Origin: Lachnospiraceae bacterium
GTDB taxonomy: Bacteria; Bacillota; Clostridia; Lachnospirales; Lachnospiraceae
NCBI GenBank assembly: GCA_017513125.1
Contig: JAFWDI010000006.1
Span: 1-64,000, forward strand
Direction: 5' to 3'
Length of the DNA stretch: 64,000 nt
Below the pieces are notes generated by a model. The model was not told the origin of the DNA. It did no database searches and saw only the letters and a list, made by a program, of their open reading frames with translations. The position numbers and the translations under genes were made by a program. This document shows positions 17,534-27,296 of this stretch, in pieces. Within the stretch, counting starts at the first letter, position 1; each line of letters begins with the position of its first letter.

Positions 17534-19075
17534 TCAATGTCTCGCCAGATACTGATAGAACAGGTTCCCCTCGGTCTCTCCGCTGAAGTTCACCTGATAC
17601 AGCAGCCGGTCTCCGTCCTCGAGGCCCACCTCGCCGGCCGTCGGGTCTTCCCCTGCCGCATAGGCATTGCGTGTATACTGCACGGATCTATGGATCTCGT
17701 GCAGCGGCGTGAATGCGCCCAGAAACAGCAGCGCGATCAATGGTATCAAAAGCGTGAACCTCCGCGACAGGCCCCAGGCGTCCAGCGAATCGATGACCAT
17801 GATCAGCAGGATAAACAGGGCCGGAACGCTCGCGCGCATCGAAAAGTCATATGCCGTCCCGATCCGGATCAGCGGGCAGACCAGAAGCCACGCAAAGACC
17901 ACGATCTTCAGGCCCGGCCATCGCCCGGCCCTCCGGCAGAGGAACGGGAAGAACACCGCGAACTCCAGCACGCAGAACAGAATGTAATTCCCCAGCTCCG
18001 AAGTGACCCAGATGTACTGTTCCGTGCTCACCGAGGCGCCCGCGCCGCCGACGCTCGCGCCGGCCAGGTTTCCGAGCACGTAGAGCACGCAAGGAATGCC
18101 GATGCAGATCACCCCGACGATATTCTCGAAACTGAAGATCTCGCGCAGCCGGTGCAGGAACGCTCTCCCGAAGCCCTCTCCCTTCACGTCCATGCCGGAG
18201 AGGAGCAGGAAGGCATTGACCGGAATAAAGCCGATGAAGGGCAATGTCGCGGTCAGCACCAGGTTCGAATGCAGGAACAGCAGGTTCTTCTTTTTCCGCT
18301 GCATCAGGCAGAACATCACGACGATCCAGGCTGGCACGGTCTGGTTAAAGACCCAGAAGAGCTGTGTCGTGATCGAAGAATACTGCTGGAACAGAGACCA
18401 CCACTCCAGCTCCATGATCGATCGGAAAGTGCCCCACGGTAAATGGTAAAACGTGGATCCGACCACATCCAGACCGGAAAATGCCACCAGGACGACAAAA
18501 GGCCAGATCGATACTTTCCCCCGCCAGCGGCAGATCAGCAGATACAAAAGCGTGATCCCGACGACCGTCCAGACGTACTGCGCCGCGAAGCCCGCGGTCA
18601 GGCCGAAGACCTTTCCGATCAGCGCGGAAGGCAGCCAGTAGCCCATGTAATAAACGAGCATGCGGCTCCCGTCCGCGGTCACGACCGGCCACCGATACTC
18701 GACCAGCGCCCGGAAGATCGTGTTTCTGGCGACGTGGTCGCCGTTCTGGAAGCTGAAGCCGCCGATGCCGGAAAAGCCGACCCAGATGCAGATAAAGACC
18801 ACACAGATGAGGAAGCGGACTTTCTCGCTCCCGGTCCATCTGCGCAGCGTGTCGACCACGGAAGCCGCGTTCATGCGCCCGGACTTCGAGTAGATGTCCG
18901 GGACCGCGCTTCCCTCGAGTCCGTCGGCGTCGACGAAGGACCGCCAGCCCGCCAGGACCGCGAGAGCGGCCAGCGGAATGCCGACGGCCGGACGCAGCCA
19001 GCCCAGCAGGAAAATGACGGTGGGCAGCAATATGAAGATGTGTACCGCCAGGTTCAGGCGATTATATCTGATCAT
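17534..19075 (-). CDS. Polytopic membrane protein, possible polymerase or GT-C enzyme
   Basis: The 513-residue protein has about 11-12 hydrophobic segments and a large non-membrane loop (about residues 95-140, starting FSFQNGDHVARN). I do not recognise a family. Its size, topology and place in the glycan locus resemble O-antigen polymerases (Wzy) or GT-C glycosyltransferases, and no other Wzy candidate is present. The C-terminal 60 residues are soluble and end at a stop just before the aldolase gene. The ribosome-binding site is weak (GAGAG). The functional call is inference from context. Confidence 0.6.
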   Translation of the reverse strand: MIRYNRLNLAVHIFILLPTVIFLLGWLRPAVGIPLAALAVLAGWRSFVDADGLEGSAVPDIYSKSGRMNAASVVDTLRRWTGSEKVRFLICVVFICIWVGFSGIGGFSFQNGDHVARNTIFRALVEYRWPVVTADGSRMLVYYMGYWLPSALIGKVFGLTAGFAAQYVWTVVGITLLYLLICRWRGKVSIWPFVVLVAFSGLDVVGSTFYHLPWGTFRSIMELEWWSLFQQYSSITTQLFWVFNQTVPAWIVVMFCLMQRKKKNLLFLHSNLVLTATLPFIGFIPVNAFLLLSGMDVKGEGFGRAFLHRLREIFSFENIVGVICIGIPCVLYVLGNLAGASVGGAGASVSTEQYIWVTSELGNYILFCVLEFAVFFPFLCRRAGRWPGLKIVVFAWLLVCPLIRIGTAYDFSMRASVPALFILLIMVIDSLDAWGLSRRFTLLIPLIALLFLGAFTPLHEIHRSVQYTRNAYAAGEDPTAGEVGLEDGDRLLYQVNFSGETEGNLFYQYLARH

Positions 19076-19157
19076 ACGTTTCTCTCATACGGCCCGCACG
19101 GAAGGCGGCAGGCCGGAACGGCCGGATCCCGGATCGGACCGGAAGGGCCGGAACGGG

Positions 19158-20864
19158 TTACAGGCTGCGGATCAGCTCCGCCGTCTTCGCGGTAAGATCC
19201 TTCGACTCCGCCTCCGCCGCGGCGCGCTCGGGCGCGGTCACGGACAGGTAGATCTTGATCTTCGGTTCGGTGCCGGACGGACGCACGATGATCGTGCCGC
19301 CGTCGAAGAAATACCGCACCACGTCCGCGGTCGGAAGCCCGTCCACGCCCTCGGCGTAGTCCAGATACTTCACGATCTTCTTTCCGGCGATCTCATCGCG
19401 GATCCCGCGGAAGGACTCCATGATCTGCTGCATCTTCCGGAAGCCGCTCGCGCCCTCGAACTCGTAGGATGCCACGGAATTGATCCGATAGCCGAACGTG
19501 CGGTAGAGCTCGTCGAGCTTCCCGATCAGGCTGATGCCCTGCGTTTTATAATATGCGAACATCTCGCAGATCAGGAACGCACCGTCGACCGCGTCCTTAT
19601 CCCGGACGTACCCGCCCGAGAGATAGCCGTAGCTCTCCTCGAAGCCGAACACGTAGTCGTCCGCGCGGCCTGCCTCTTCGAGGCTCTTTATCGTCTCGCC
19701 GATGTACTTGAAGCCGGTCAGGACCTCGGCGCAGGTGAGCCCGTAGCTCTCCGCGATCTGCGCCGCCATATCCGTCGTAACGATGCTCTTCACGGCCACT
19801 CCGTTCGCGGGCAGCGTCCCGTTCTTCTTCCGCATCGCGCAGATGTAGTCGAGCATGAGCATGCCCGCTTCATTGCCCGTAATGAGAACGAACTCTCCGT
19901 CCGCGTCCTTCACGGCCATGCCGATGCGGTCCGCGTCGGGGTCCGTCGCGAAGAACAGATCCGCGTCGGCCTTCTTCGCGTATTCGATGCCCAGCTGCAT
20001 CGCCTGCAGGATCTCGGGGTTCGGGTAAGGGCAGGTCGGGAAGTCCCCGTCAGGCTGCTCCTGCTCCTTCACGACCGTGATGTTCGTGTAGCCGCACTCC
20101 TTCAGGACGCGCATGACGGGCACGAGGCCGGTGCCGTTTAAAGGCGAGTAGACGATCGAGACGTTCCGGTCGATCGCGTCGTCCGGACCCAGCACGCTCT
20201 GCGCCTTCACGCAGGCAATGAACGCGTCGTCGACTTCCGGGCCGATTTCGCGGATCAGGCCGTCCGCCACGCCCTTCTCCCAGGCGCTCCCGTCGACGAG
20301 ATCCTTCACGTCGTCGAGCACGTCGAGTTTTCCGATCTCGGCGGAGATCTCATCCGCGGCTTCCGAAGTGATCTGGCAGCCGTCGTCATTGTACGCCTTA
20401 TAGCCGTTATACTTCGCCGGGTTGTGCGACGCGGTCATCATGATGCCGGCCGCGCAGTGCAGATACCGCACCGCGAACGACAGGCAGGGCGTCGGCATGA
20501 TCTCCCGGTACATGTGGACCGTGATCCCGCTCGCGGCGAGGACCCCGGCGGCCACCTGACAGAACAGAAGGCCCTTATGGCGCGAATCGCGGCTGATGGC
20601 CACGGCGCGCTTCCCTTCCGGATAATGTTTCAGCACGTAGTTCGCGAGACCCTGCGAGGCTTTCGCGACCGTGTAGACGTTCATGCGGTTCGTGCCCGCG
20701 CCGATCACGCCGCGCAGGCCCGCGGTCCCGAAGGCCAGATCCTTAAAAAACGCGTCCTCGATCTGCTCCTCGTCCATGGCCGCCAGTTCCGCGGTCAGGT
20801 CCGCGTCGGCCAGAGGCTGCGCGCTCCAGCGCTCATATTCTTTTTTGATCTCTTCGCTCAGCAT
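19158..20864 (-). CDS. Phosphoglucomutase / phosphomannomutase
   Basis: The 568-residue protein is of the alpha-D-phosphohexomutase family, PgcA type. The phosphoserine loop is TASHNPAKYNGYK (near residue 145), the metal loop is DPDADRIGM, and the sugar-binding loop is GFEESYGY. The C-terminal phosphate-binding motif is RPSGTEPKIK. It interconverts glucose-6-phosphate and glucose-1-phosphate, which feeds RfbF at the other end of this locus. A strong GAGGGG site lies 6 bases before the ATG, and a promoter with a perfect TATAAT box is seen upstream. Confidence 0.95.
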   Translation of the reverse strand: MLSEEIKKEYERWSAQPLADADLTAELAAMDEEQIEDAFFKDLAFGTAGLRGVIGAGTNRMNVYTVAKASQGLANYVLKHYPEGKRAVAISRDSRHKGLLFCQVAAGVLAASGITVHMYREIMPTPCLSFAVRYLHCAAGIMMTASHNPAKYNGYKAYNDDGCQITSEAADEISAEIGKLDVLDDVKDLVDGSAWEKGVADGLIREIGPEVDDAFIACVKAQSVLGPDDAIDRNVSIVYSPLNGTGLVPVMRVLKECGYTNITVVKEQEQPDGDFPTCPYPNPEILQAMQLGIEYAKKADADLFFATDPDADRIGMAVKDADGEFVLITGNEAGMLMLDYICAMRKKNGTLPANGVAVKSIVTTDMAAQIAESYGLTCAEVLTGFKYIGETIKSLEEAGRADDYVFGFEESYGYLSGGYVRDKDAVDGAFLICEMFAYYKTQGISLIGKLDELYRTFGYRINSVASYEFEGASGFRKMQQIMESFRGIRDEIAGKKIVKYLDYAEGVDGLPTADVVRYFFDGGTIIVRPSGTEPKIKIYLSVTAPERAAAEAESKDLTAKTAELIRSL

Positions 20865-20947
20865 AGTATCCCCTCACGATCAAATAAATAATGTGGTCTT
20901 CCGCGCCGTTTTCGGGCGCAGGGCACAATAGCCCATAATTCATCTGC

Positions 20948-20976
20948 ATTATAGCATTACCGGCCTTTAAGGGCAA
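20948..20976 (-). promoter_or_regulatory. Predicted sigma-A promoter of the phosphoglucomutase gene
   Basis: On the minus strand, TTGCCC (20971-20976) and a perfect TATAAT (20948-20953) are 17 bases apart. The -35 box lies inside one of the GGGCAATG octamers. The leader is about 75 bases long and contains a small GC hairpin (GCGCC..GGCGC). Confidence 0.65.
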
Positions 20977-21006
20977 TGCTCAGGGCAATGTCCCCGGCCC
21001 GCGGAA

Positions 21007-21035
21007 TTGACATAATTATTCCGGTCTGCTATCAT
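21007..21035 (+). promoter_or_regulatory. Predicted sigma-A promoter of the Ste24-type protease gene
   Basis: A perfect TTGACA (21007-21012) is followed after 17 bases by TATCAT (21030-21035). The gene starts at 21082 with GGAAGGAG in front. Confidence 0.7.
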
Positions 21036-21081
21036 TGGTTTCGGACGCCGCAAAAGCGGCCGCCCGACAGGAAGGAGCATC

Positions 21082-22500
21082 ATGTCCGCACGCGTATTTA
21101 TCCTCATCATGAGTCTCGTCAGCTTCGCCTACCACTGCGTCCTGATGCGGCTGGCCGATCTGCAGCGGAGGCGTCCGCTGCCCGCGGAAGTCGCCGACGT
21201 CTTCGAGCCGGAGCGCTATCAGACGTATCTGAACTATACCGCGGATAACCGGAGGTTCTCGGTCGTGCAGCGGATCGTCACGCTGGTCATCGACACCGCG
21301 ATCTGGTTCTCTCCGCTCTTCGGTGCGGTCGAGCGCGCCGCGGGCGGGAACGCCTATGTGATCTTCCTGCTCACGTTCCTGGTGTTCTGGGCGGTCGAGA
21401 CCGTCTGCGACGTGATCTTCGGCTGGTACGACACGTTCCGGATCGAGGAAAAGTACGGACTGAATAAGAAAGACGGCCGCGAGTTCGCGAAGGACGAGAT
21501 CATCGAGGCCGTGACTTCGTTCCTGCTGATCGGGGTCCTGGGCATGATCCTGACGTTCTTCGGAGAGCATCTTCCGGTGTGGACCGGAGGCCGGTCGGTC
21601 GGAGCCGCGAAAGCGATCCTGACCGGCGCGGTGATCGCGGGAGTCATTGCCCTGTTTTTCGTGCTGGCGACGCTCTTCTCCTACCGGATCCTGAGGCTGC
21701 GCTACACGTTCACCCCGCTTCCGGAAGGGCCGCTGCGCGACGAGATCATGCGGCTGCAGGAGGGCTCGAAGAAACAGGTGCATGATATCTATGTTTATAA
21801 CGAATCGAAAAAGTCCACCTCGAAGAACGCCTTTCTGCTGAAGCTGTTCTTCCACCGGGAGTTCGGGATCGCGGATAACTTCCTGACCGGGAACTCCGAG
21901 CGCGAGCTTCTGGCGGTGCTGAGCCACGAGGTCGGACATCTGAAACATAAGAAGACCGTGCTGAACATCATCACGTACGCGGTCCCCGTACTGCTGTTCG
22001 TGATCCTGATCGCACTGATCGCGCGGCCGCAGCCGGTGCTGGCGCTGACCGCATGGGTCCGGGCTTCGTTCGGCGTCGTTTCGAATAACTATTACGCGCT
22101 GATCTCCGTCGTCATCAGCGTGCTGCTGCCGGTCATTCGGGTCGCGGGGATCTTCTCGAACTATCGCTCCCGTTCGGAGGAGTACGAAGCGGACCGCGAG
22201 GCGGTAAAGAACGGCTACGGCGAGGAACTGATCGAGACGTTTAAACGTGTGTCCAGCGACGAGCTGGTGAACGTCGACCCGCACCCCGCGATCGAGATTC
22301 TCGAGTATAACCACCCCGGGATGTACCGCCGGATAAAGGCGATCCGCGAGGCGGCGGACGCACTGGAATATGTGCCGGAGGGATACCGGCCCGCCGAACC
22401 GGCAGACGAGGAGGCGGACGGACCGGCAGACGAGGAGGCAGCAGTCCCGGCGGAGCCCGAAGAGGCCCCGGCGGAAGACCCGCAGAAGGAGGAGTCATGA
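21082..22500 (+). CDS. M48-family CAAX-protease-like membrane peptidase (Ste24 type)
   Basis: The 472-residue integral membrane protein has seven or so hydrophobic segments. The zinc motif HEVGH (SHEVGHLKHKK) lies near residue 290, and a second metal ligand region is EEYEADREAV. N-terminal GLNKKDGREFAKDEI is typical of Ste24-type proteases. In bacteria the substrates are unknown, but roles in membrane-protein quality control are proposed. The last 45 residues are a Pro/Glu/Ala-rich acidic tail with near-repeats (PADEEADGPADEEA). The stop overlaps the next gene by ATGA. Confidence 0.9.
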   Translation: MSARVFILIMSLVSFAYHCVLMRLADLQRRRPLPAEVADVFEPERYQTYLNYTADNRRFSVVQRIVTLVIDTAIWFSPLFGAVERAAGGNAYVIFLLTFLVFWAVETVCDVIFGWYDTFRIEEKYGLNKKDGREFAKDEIIEAVTSFLLIGVLGMILTFFGEHLPVWTGGRSVGAAKAILTGAVIAGVIALFFVLATLFSYRILRLRYTFTPLPEGPLRDEIMRLQEGSKKQVHDIYVYNESKKSTSKNAFLLKLFFHREFGIADNFLTGNSERELLAVLSHEVGHLKHKKTVLNIITYAVPVLLFVILIALIARPQPVLALTAWVRASFGVVSNNYYALISVVISVLLPVIRVAGIFSNYRSRSEEYEADREAVKNGYGEELIETFKRVSSDELVNVDPHPAIEILEYNHPGMYRRIKAIREAADALEYVPEGYRPAEPADEEADGPADEEAAVPAEPEEAPAEDPQKEES

Positions 22501-22967
22501 ACCTGAACAGTATCGGTGTGGGGGGCGCCGGACGCGGCGCGGCAGGCGGTGCGAAAGGCCGCGTGATCATCTTCGCCCCGCCGGAGGGCGAGGACGGCAG
22601 AAAGCTGAAAAAAGCGCTCCGCAGAGCGGGCGCCGAAGTGATCGTTCCGGTCCCGGACGAGTACGGCGCAGCGCTCGGACAGTTTGCGGGCGTGCGCGGG
22701 ATCCCGGCGCCGGAACTGCCGGAGGATATCAGGGAGAAGGCGATGACGGCATTGTCCTTAAGGCCTACCTACCCGGAGCTCCCGGACACGCTCATCGTTT
22801 TCGCGCTTCAGGAAGAGGAAGCGCTGGAGCGCGCGCTCGAAGCGGTAAAAAACTGCGGGGCCGGACCGTTCCCCTATAAGGCGGTCCTGACCCCGACGAA
22901 TATGACCTGGAGCGTATATGAGTGCTTCCGTCAGATAAAGGAAGAGCACGAACAGATGACCTCGTAA
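22497..22967 (+). CDS. DUF3783-family protein
   Basis: The 156-residue protein starts with a glycine-rich stretch and has an alpha/beta segment (VIIFAPPEGEDG) before the conserved C-terminal part. The motif KAVLTPTNMTWSVYEC with a following acidic helix is characteristic of DUF3783 proteins of Clostridia. The function is unknown. It is translationally coupled to the Ste24-type protease (ATGA overlap), which suggests a shared role. Confidence 0.72.
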   Translation: MNLNSIGVGGAGRGAAGGAKGRVIIFAPPEGEDGRKLKKALRRAGAEVIVPVPDEYGAALGQFAGVRGIPAPELPEDIREKAMTALSLRPTYPELPDTLIVFALQEEEALERALEAVKNCGAGPFPYKAVLTPTNMTWSVYECFRQIKEEHEQMTS

Positions 22968-22971
22968 GACG

Positions 22972-23454
22972 TCAGTCGGCCGGGCCTTCTTCGACTTCCG
23001 GGAAGCGCTCCATGCAGTTCCCGCAGTCTTCTTCGCTGTCGAAGTAAAGCTCGACGTCGATCACGTGCGTCTCCTGGAACGCGCGGATCGTCTCCACGGC
23101 GATCTCCGTCTCGATATCGACCGGGCAGCCGGATTCACCCGCGGAGACCAGCGGGAACGCCGCGCCGCGGCAGTCGTGCTCGACCGCCAGCTGAAGGCAT
23201 GAGCGATAGCACTCCGCGAGTTCTTCCCTCGCTTCGGGCGTGTCGCCCTCCCAGACAGGGAAGACTCTTCTGATCACGTAAAGACAGTAGATGTCGTCCG
23301 CGTTTTCCTCATCCTGCGCCATCGAGATCCGAATATCCGCCGGCAGGACCCATCCGTTCGGAAGGATCTCTTCCGGAATCGGCTCTTCCGAATGAAGAAC
23401 GATCACGTCGCACTCGGACTCAGTCACTTCATCAAGCACCGCATAGATAGCCAT
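22972..23454 (-). CDS. Macro-domain-like protein
   Basis: The 160-residue protein ends with the pattern typical of macro domains: [20 protein letters not shown], then [13 protein letters not shown], and a final strand VELYFD. The N-terminal part, which in macro domains carries the ADP-ribose-binding GDIT-like and NAAN-like motifs, is not recognisable, so binding of ADP-ribose is doubtful. The start at 23454 has GGGGAGG in front; the longer frame to 23523 does not. It converges with the DUF3783 gene. Confidence 0.68.
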   Translation of the reverse strand: MAIYAVLDEVTESECDVIVLHSEEPIPEEILPNGWVLPADIRISMAQDEENADDIYCLYVIRRVFPVWEGDTPEAREELAECYRSCLQLAVEHDCRGAAFPLVSAGESGCPVDIETEIAVETIRAFQETHVIDVELYFDSEEDCGNCMERFPEVEEGPAD

Positions 23455-23561
23455 AGATACCTCCCCGCATCTTTCCTGACAGCTTTCGCTGTCGACCTCT
23501 GTCTCTGTATAAAAGTAAAACATCCGCGAATGTCTGTAAAGAAATTCTTCCGGAATGCGAA

Positions 23562-23583
23562 AACCCGCGGGAGTCCGCGGGTT
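23562..23583 (-). terminator. Hairpin terminator downstream of tRNA-Gly
   Basis: A 9-bp stem (AACCCGCGG with CCGCGGGTT) and 4-base loop lies 16 bases after the tRNA. The T-rich tail is short. Confidence 0.6.
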
Positions 23584-23598
23584 TCAGGGTAAGAAAAA

Positions 23599-23670
23599 AG
23601 CGCGAAACGGGATTCGAACCCGCGACCCTCGCCTTGGCAAGGCGATGCTCTACCACTGAGCCATTCGCGC
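23599..23670 (-). tRNA. tRNA-Gly(GCC)
   Basis: The 72-base minus-strand sequence folds as a tRNA. The acceptor stem is GCGCGAA with TTCGCGC, the D-loop region is GGCTCAGTGGTAGAGC, the anticodon loop is CTTGCCAAG (anticodon GCC), and the T-arm is GGTTCGAATCC. The 3' CCA is not encoded. Confidence 0.97.
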
Positions 23671-23749
23671 ATTCCTGTTTCAAACAGGCAAGTGCTATCT
23701 TACAGCACCCCGGGATTTCTGTCAAGAAATCATTGAAAGTTTTTTTCGA

Positions 23750-25558
23750 TCATTTTCCGGTCTCCGGACCGGCCCCGCCTTCCGCTGCAGTCAGCCCGGC
23801 GAGCCTGTGGCATGCCGCAAAGTGTTCCTCGCCTATCTCCCGGAGTTTCGGATCTTCCTCCCGGCAGCGCTCTGTCGCGTAGCGGCAGCGCGGGGCAAAC
23901 TTGCAGCCGGGCACGTCCTCCCTGGAGTCGTTCGCATTCCGCTCCAGCAGTTTCCTGCGCTCCTCCCGGTCTTCGTAAACGTCAAAGACCGCCTCCAGAA
24001 GGACCTGTGTGTAGGGATGTGCGGCATCCGTAGTCAGATCTTTACTGTTCATGACCTCGACGATCTCGCCGCGGTACATGACGATGATCCGGTGGCTCAC
24101 CTGACGCACGAGCGCCAGGTCATGGCCGATGAACATATAGGACAGATGCCACTGCCGCTGCAGGTCCACGAGCATATCCGCCACCTGGTTCTGGATCGAC
24201 ACGTCCAGTGCACTCGTCGCTTCGTCGCACACGATCAGGTCGGGTTCCAGCAGAGCCGCGCGGGCAATGACCACGCGCTGCAGCTGTCCGCCGGACAGCT
24301 CATGCGGGTGCCGCCCCAGAAACTCCATCGGGAGCCCCACGGCCGTCATGTATTTCTCGATGCGTTCCCTGGCCCGGCTCCTGCTCATCTTCTCGTAATT
24401 CTTCAGGGGCTCATACAGGTAATCGCCGATCGTCATTCTCGGACTGAAGGACGAGATCGGATTCTGGAACACCATCTGCACATGCCGGCGGAAATTCTTC
24501 TGTTCCTTCGCGCGCATGTCCGCAAACTGTTTTCCCTGCAGCGTGATCTCGCCTTCGGTGGGAGGATAGCTCCCGATGATCATCCGCGCGAGCGTGCTCT
24601 TTCCGCACCCGCTCTCGCCGACGATTCCCAAGCACTCGCCCTTAAACAGGCTGAACTCCGCGCCGTTCACGGCCACGACGCCTTTCTGCTTCTTATGATG
24701 CGCCGCAAATTCCTTCACGACGTTCTTCACAGCCAGCAGTTCCTCGTTCCGTTCGTGTTCCCCCCGCAGTTCTTCCTCCGGGCGCTCCAGTTTCGGGACT
24801 GCCGCCAGCAGCATTTTCGTATAGTCGCTCTGCGGCTGAAAGATCACCTGTTCCCTGGAGCCGTACTCGACCACCTCGCCCGTTTTCATCACAAGGATGT
24901 CGTGCGAGAGGTAGGAAGCCACGCCCATATTGTGCGTGACCATGATGATGGCCGTGTCATACTGCTCCGTCAGCTTCTGGAGCTCGTAGACCACCTGCGC
25001 CTGCACGGTCACGTCCAGCGCGCTGGTAGGCTCATCCGCGAGCAGGAGCTTCGGGTTCTGCGCCATCGCCATCGCGATCGCCGCGCGCTGCTTCATGCCG
25101 CCCGAAAGTTCGAAAGGATAGGACTCCATCACCCGCTGCGGGTCGTTCAGGTTCATGCGGAGGAGCCACTCCTTTGCGAGATCCTTCGCCGCTGAATTCG
25201 ACAGATCCTTATGCGTCTGGATGTACTCAACGAACTGCCGCCCGATCGTCTGAATCGGGTCCATGGCCAGCCCTGCGTCCTGAAAGATCATGGCAATGTC
25301 TTCCCCGCGCAGCTTCTGCATCTGCCGCTTCGACAGCTTCCGCAGGTCCTTTCCGTCGAACAGGATCTCGCCGCCGGTGATCTGTCCGTTTCCCGAGAGC
25401 AGCCCCAGGATGCCCCGGATGACCGTGGACTTCCCGCTGCCGCTCTCACCGACGATGGACAGAATCCTGCCCGGCTCCAGCGAGAAGGTCACATCCTTCG
25501 CCGCGGGAGCCCCGCCGCCGTAGCTGATGGTCAGGTTTTTTACTTCCAGAAGGCTCAT
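23750..25558 (-). CDS. Fused double ABC ATPase of a peptide/nickel-type importer (DppD-DppF like)
   Basis: The 602-residue protein contains two complete ABC ATPase domains. The first has Walker A GESGSGKST, signature LSGGMKQR and Walker B LLLADEPT. The second (from about residue 280) has GESGCGKST, LSGGQLQR and LIVCDEAT. A cysteine-rich oligopeptide-transporter C-terminal motif (GCKFAPRCRYATERC) ends it. In most systems these are two proteins (DppD/DppF, NikD/NikE). It is the last gene of the operon running down from 29126. The start at 25558 is better placed behind GAGG than the ATG at 25570. Confidence 0.92.
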   Translation of the reverse strand: MSLLEVKNLTISYGGGAPAAKDVTFSLEPGRILSIVGESGSGKSTVIRGILGLLSGNGQITGGEILFDGKDLRKLSKRQMQKLRGEDIAMIFQDAGLAMDPIQTIGRQFVEYIQTHKDLSNSAAKDLAKEWLLRMNLNDPQRVMESYPFELSGGMKQRAAIAMAMAQNPKLLLADEPTSALDVTVQAQVVYELQKLTEQYDTAIIMVTHNMGVASYLSHDILVMKTGEVVEYGSREQVIFQPQSDYTKMLLAAVPKLERPEEELRGEHERNEELLAVKNVVKEFAAHHKKQKGVVAVNGAEFSLFKGECLGIVGESGCGKSTLARMIIGSYPPTEGEITLQGKQFADMRAKEQKNFRRHVQMVFQNPISSFSPRMTIGDYLYEPLKNYEKMSRSRARERIEKYMTAVGLPMEFLGRHPHELSGGQLQRVVIARAALLEPDLIVCDEATSALDVSIQNQVADMLVDLQRQWHLSYMFIGHDLALVRQVSHRIIVMYRGEIVEVMNSKDLTTDAAHPYTQVLLEAVFDVYEDREERRKLLERNANDSREDVPGCKFAPRCRYATERCREEDPKLREIGEEHFAACHRLAGLTAAEGGAGPETGK

Positions 25559-25697
25559 ATCCGTCCTCATCGGAAAAGGGGGTGCGGGGACCGGCCGGAA
25601 AGGAGGGGGAAGCCGGCCCCCGCAAGGGTAATGTCACTGCATCGTCCCGTCTCCTGCCGCGGAAAGCATTCCCCGCGGCGGGACCGCGTCGCTTAAA

Positions 25698-27296
25698 TTA
25701 CTGCGCAAACGTGGTCTGCGGAGTCAGGAAGTAGTAGTCGATTGGGAACGTGGACATGTTCTCGACGTTGCTGTGGCAGACGTTGATGTTCGTGACATCC
25801 ACCAGGAAGCAGCCGAATGCCTCATCGATGATGATCTGGCTGGCCTGGCCCGCGATGTTCATTCTCTCGTCCGCGTCAAAGGTCGTGGTGAGCTGTTCGA
25901 TCAGGGCATCCAGCTCGGCGTTGCTGTAGCCGCTGTAGTTGTCGGTCGCACCGGTCTTGAATACCTGATCCAGGAACCACTGCGGATCTCCGGTGGACAG
26001 AGTCTGCCAGTTCGCGAAGACCAGCTCGAAGTCGCCCGCGTTGCGGGTGTCGGACACGTTCTCGGCCAGAGTGATCTCGACGTCGATGCCGCACTCCTTC
26101 GCCCAGTGCTGGACCATCTCGGCCAGCGGCGTGCTCTCGCTCATCAGGATGTGGCAGACCAGCCGCTCGCCGGCCGCGTTCACGACATAGCCTTCATCGT
26201 CCGTCTCGGTATAGCCCGCAGCCGCCAGATACTCCGCGCACGCGTCAGGATCATAGGTGTCACGGTTCAGGCTCCCGAAGAAGCTTGCGCTCGGAGGGAA
26301 GGGACTGCCTACGCCGGTGAGTCCGCCGCCGATGGCGCCCGCGATCGCGTCATAGTTCATCGCCGCGTTGAACGCGTGGCGGATGTTCTCGTCATCGAAC
26401 GGAGCAGCCTGCGTGTTCATGAACAGGAACTGCACACGGGTGCCGGTCGCCATCTGGACCTCATAGTCGTCATTGCCCTCGAACAGGCTCAGGTCGGTCG
26501 CGGCGACACGCTGCATCATATCCAGCTCGCCGGACTGCAGGGCGCTGGCTCTGGAGTTGTCATCCGGGATATTGTAGCAGGTAATGCTTTCGAAGCCCGG
26601 GGTGCCGCCCCAGTATCCGTCATAAGCCACCGCGTCGAAAGAAACTTCCGGCTCAAAATCGGTGACCATGTATGCGCCGGTGCAGATCGGGTGATTGCCG
26701 TAGTCACTGGTATCCACCGAGGTGTCCACGATGACGAACAGCGGCTCGGTCAGGTTCGCCAGGAACGCGCCGTAAGGCTCCTCGGTCGTGAACACGACCC
26801 AGTCGCCGTCCGCTTCGACGCTCGCGAGCTTCAGGTTCGTCTGGCCGCGCTCGTTGACCTCGAGCGAACGCTGGATGGAACCGACGACCGCTTCCGCGTC
26901 GCAGACATTACCGTTCTGGAACGTCACGCCGTCGCGGATATGGAACCGCCAGGTGACCTGGTCGTCATCGACCGACCACTCGTCCGCGATCTGGCCGACG
27001 AAGTTCAGGTTCTCGTCCACGGTGACCAGCGTCTCGCCGACCGCCGCTCTGGTCAGGGTCCAGCCGTTCCAGCCGTTGCCCGGATCCAGGTCATCGCCGA
27101 ACCAGTAGATGCCGAAGTCCAGATGCGAATCCTCTGCTGCCGCCGCATCCTCTCCGCCGCCGGCAGGCGCCGCTCCGGTCTCGTCCGACGCTCCGCCTCC
27201 GTTTCCGCCGGATCCGCCGCTTCCGCCGCACCCGGACAATGCCACGGACAGTGCCATGACGCCGACCAGAAGTAAACTAAGCCATTTCTTCTTCAT
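25698..27296 (-). CDS. Substrate-binding lipoprotein, family 5 (DppA/NikA-like)
   Basis: The 532-residue protein has a lipoprotein signal (basic KKK, hydrophobic core and lipobox LSGC at about residue 23) followed by a Gly/Ser-rich linker. The mature part has the SBP family 5 fold: WRFHIRDGVTFQNG, TGAYMVTDFEP and the C-terminal lobe. It would capture the substrate outside the cell. Because a cobalamin riboswitch controls the operon, cobalt or nickel (chelated) or a corrinoid precursor is more likely than peptides. The gene overlaps the end of the upstream permease by 20 bases. Confidence 0.92.
   Translation of the reverse strand: MKKKWLSLLLVGVMALSVALSGCGGSGGSGGNGGGASDETGAAPAGGGEDAAAAEDSHLDFGIYWFGDDLDPGNGWNGWTLTRAAVGETLVTVDENLNFVGQIADEWSVDDDQVTWRFHIRDGVTFQNGNVCDAEAVVGSIQRSLEVNERGQTNLKLASVEADGDWVVFTTEEPYGAFLANLTEPLFVIVDTSVDTSDYGNHPICTGAYMVTDFEPEVSFDAVAYDGYWGGTPGFESITCYNIPDDNSRASALQSGELDMMQRVAATDLSLFEGNDDYEVQMATGTRVQFLFMNTQAAPFDDENIRHAFNAAMNYDAIAGAIGGGLTGVGSPFPPSASFFGSLNRDTYDPDACAEYLAAAGYTETDDEGYVVNAAGERLVCHILMSESTPLAEMVQHWAKECGIDVEITLAENVSDTRNAGDFELVFANWQTLSTGDPQWFLDQVFKTGATDNYSGYSNAELDALIEQLTTTFDADERMNIAGQASQIIIDEAFGCFLVDVTNINVCHSNVENMSTFPIDYYFLTPQTTFAQ

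Noticed and set aside
1049-20900. Identical 12-mer TAATGTGGTCTT at 1049-1060 and 20889-20900
   Set aside because: Both are intergenic, but repeats of 12 bases are expected by chance in 64 kb and the flanks differ.
22238-22249. Perfect palindrome ACGTTTAAACGT inside the Ste24-type protease gene
   Set aside because: Single occurrence, explained by the Thr-Phe-Lys-Arg codons and the general TTT-AAR preference.
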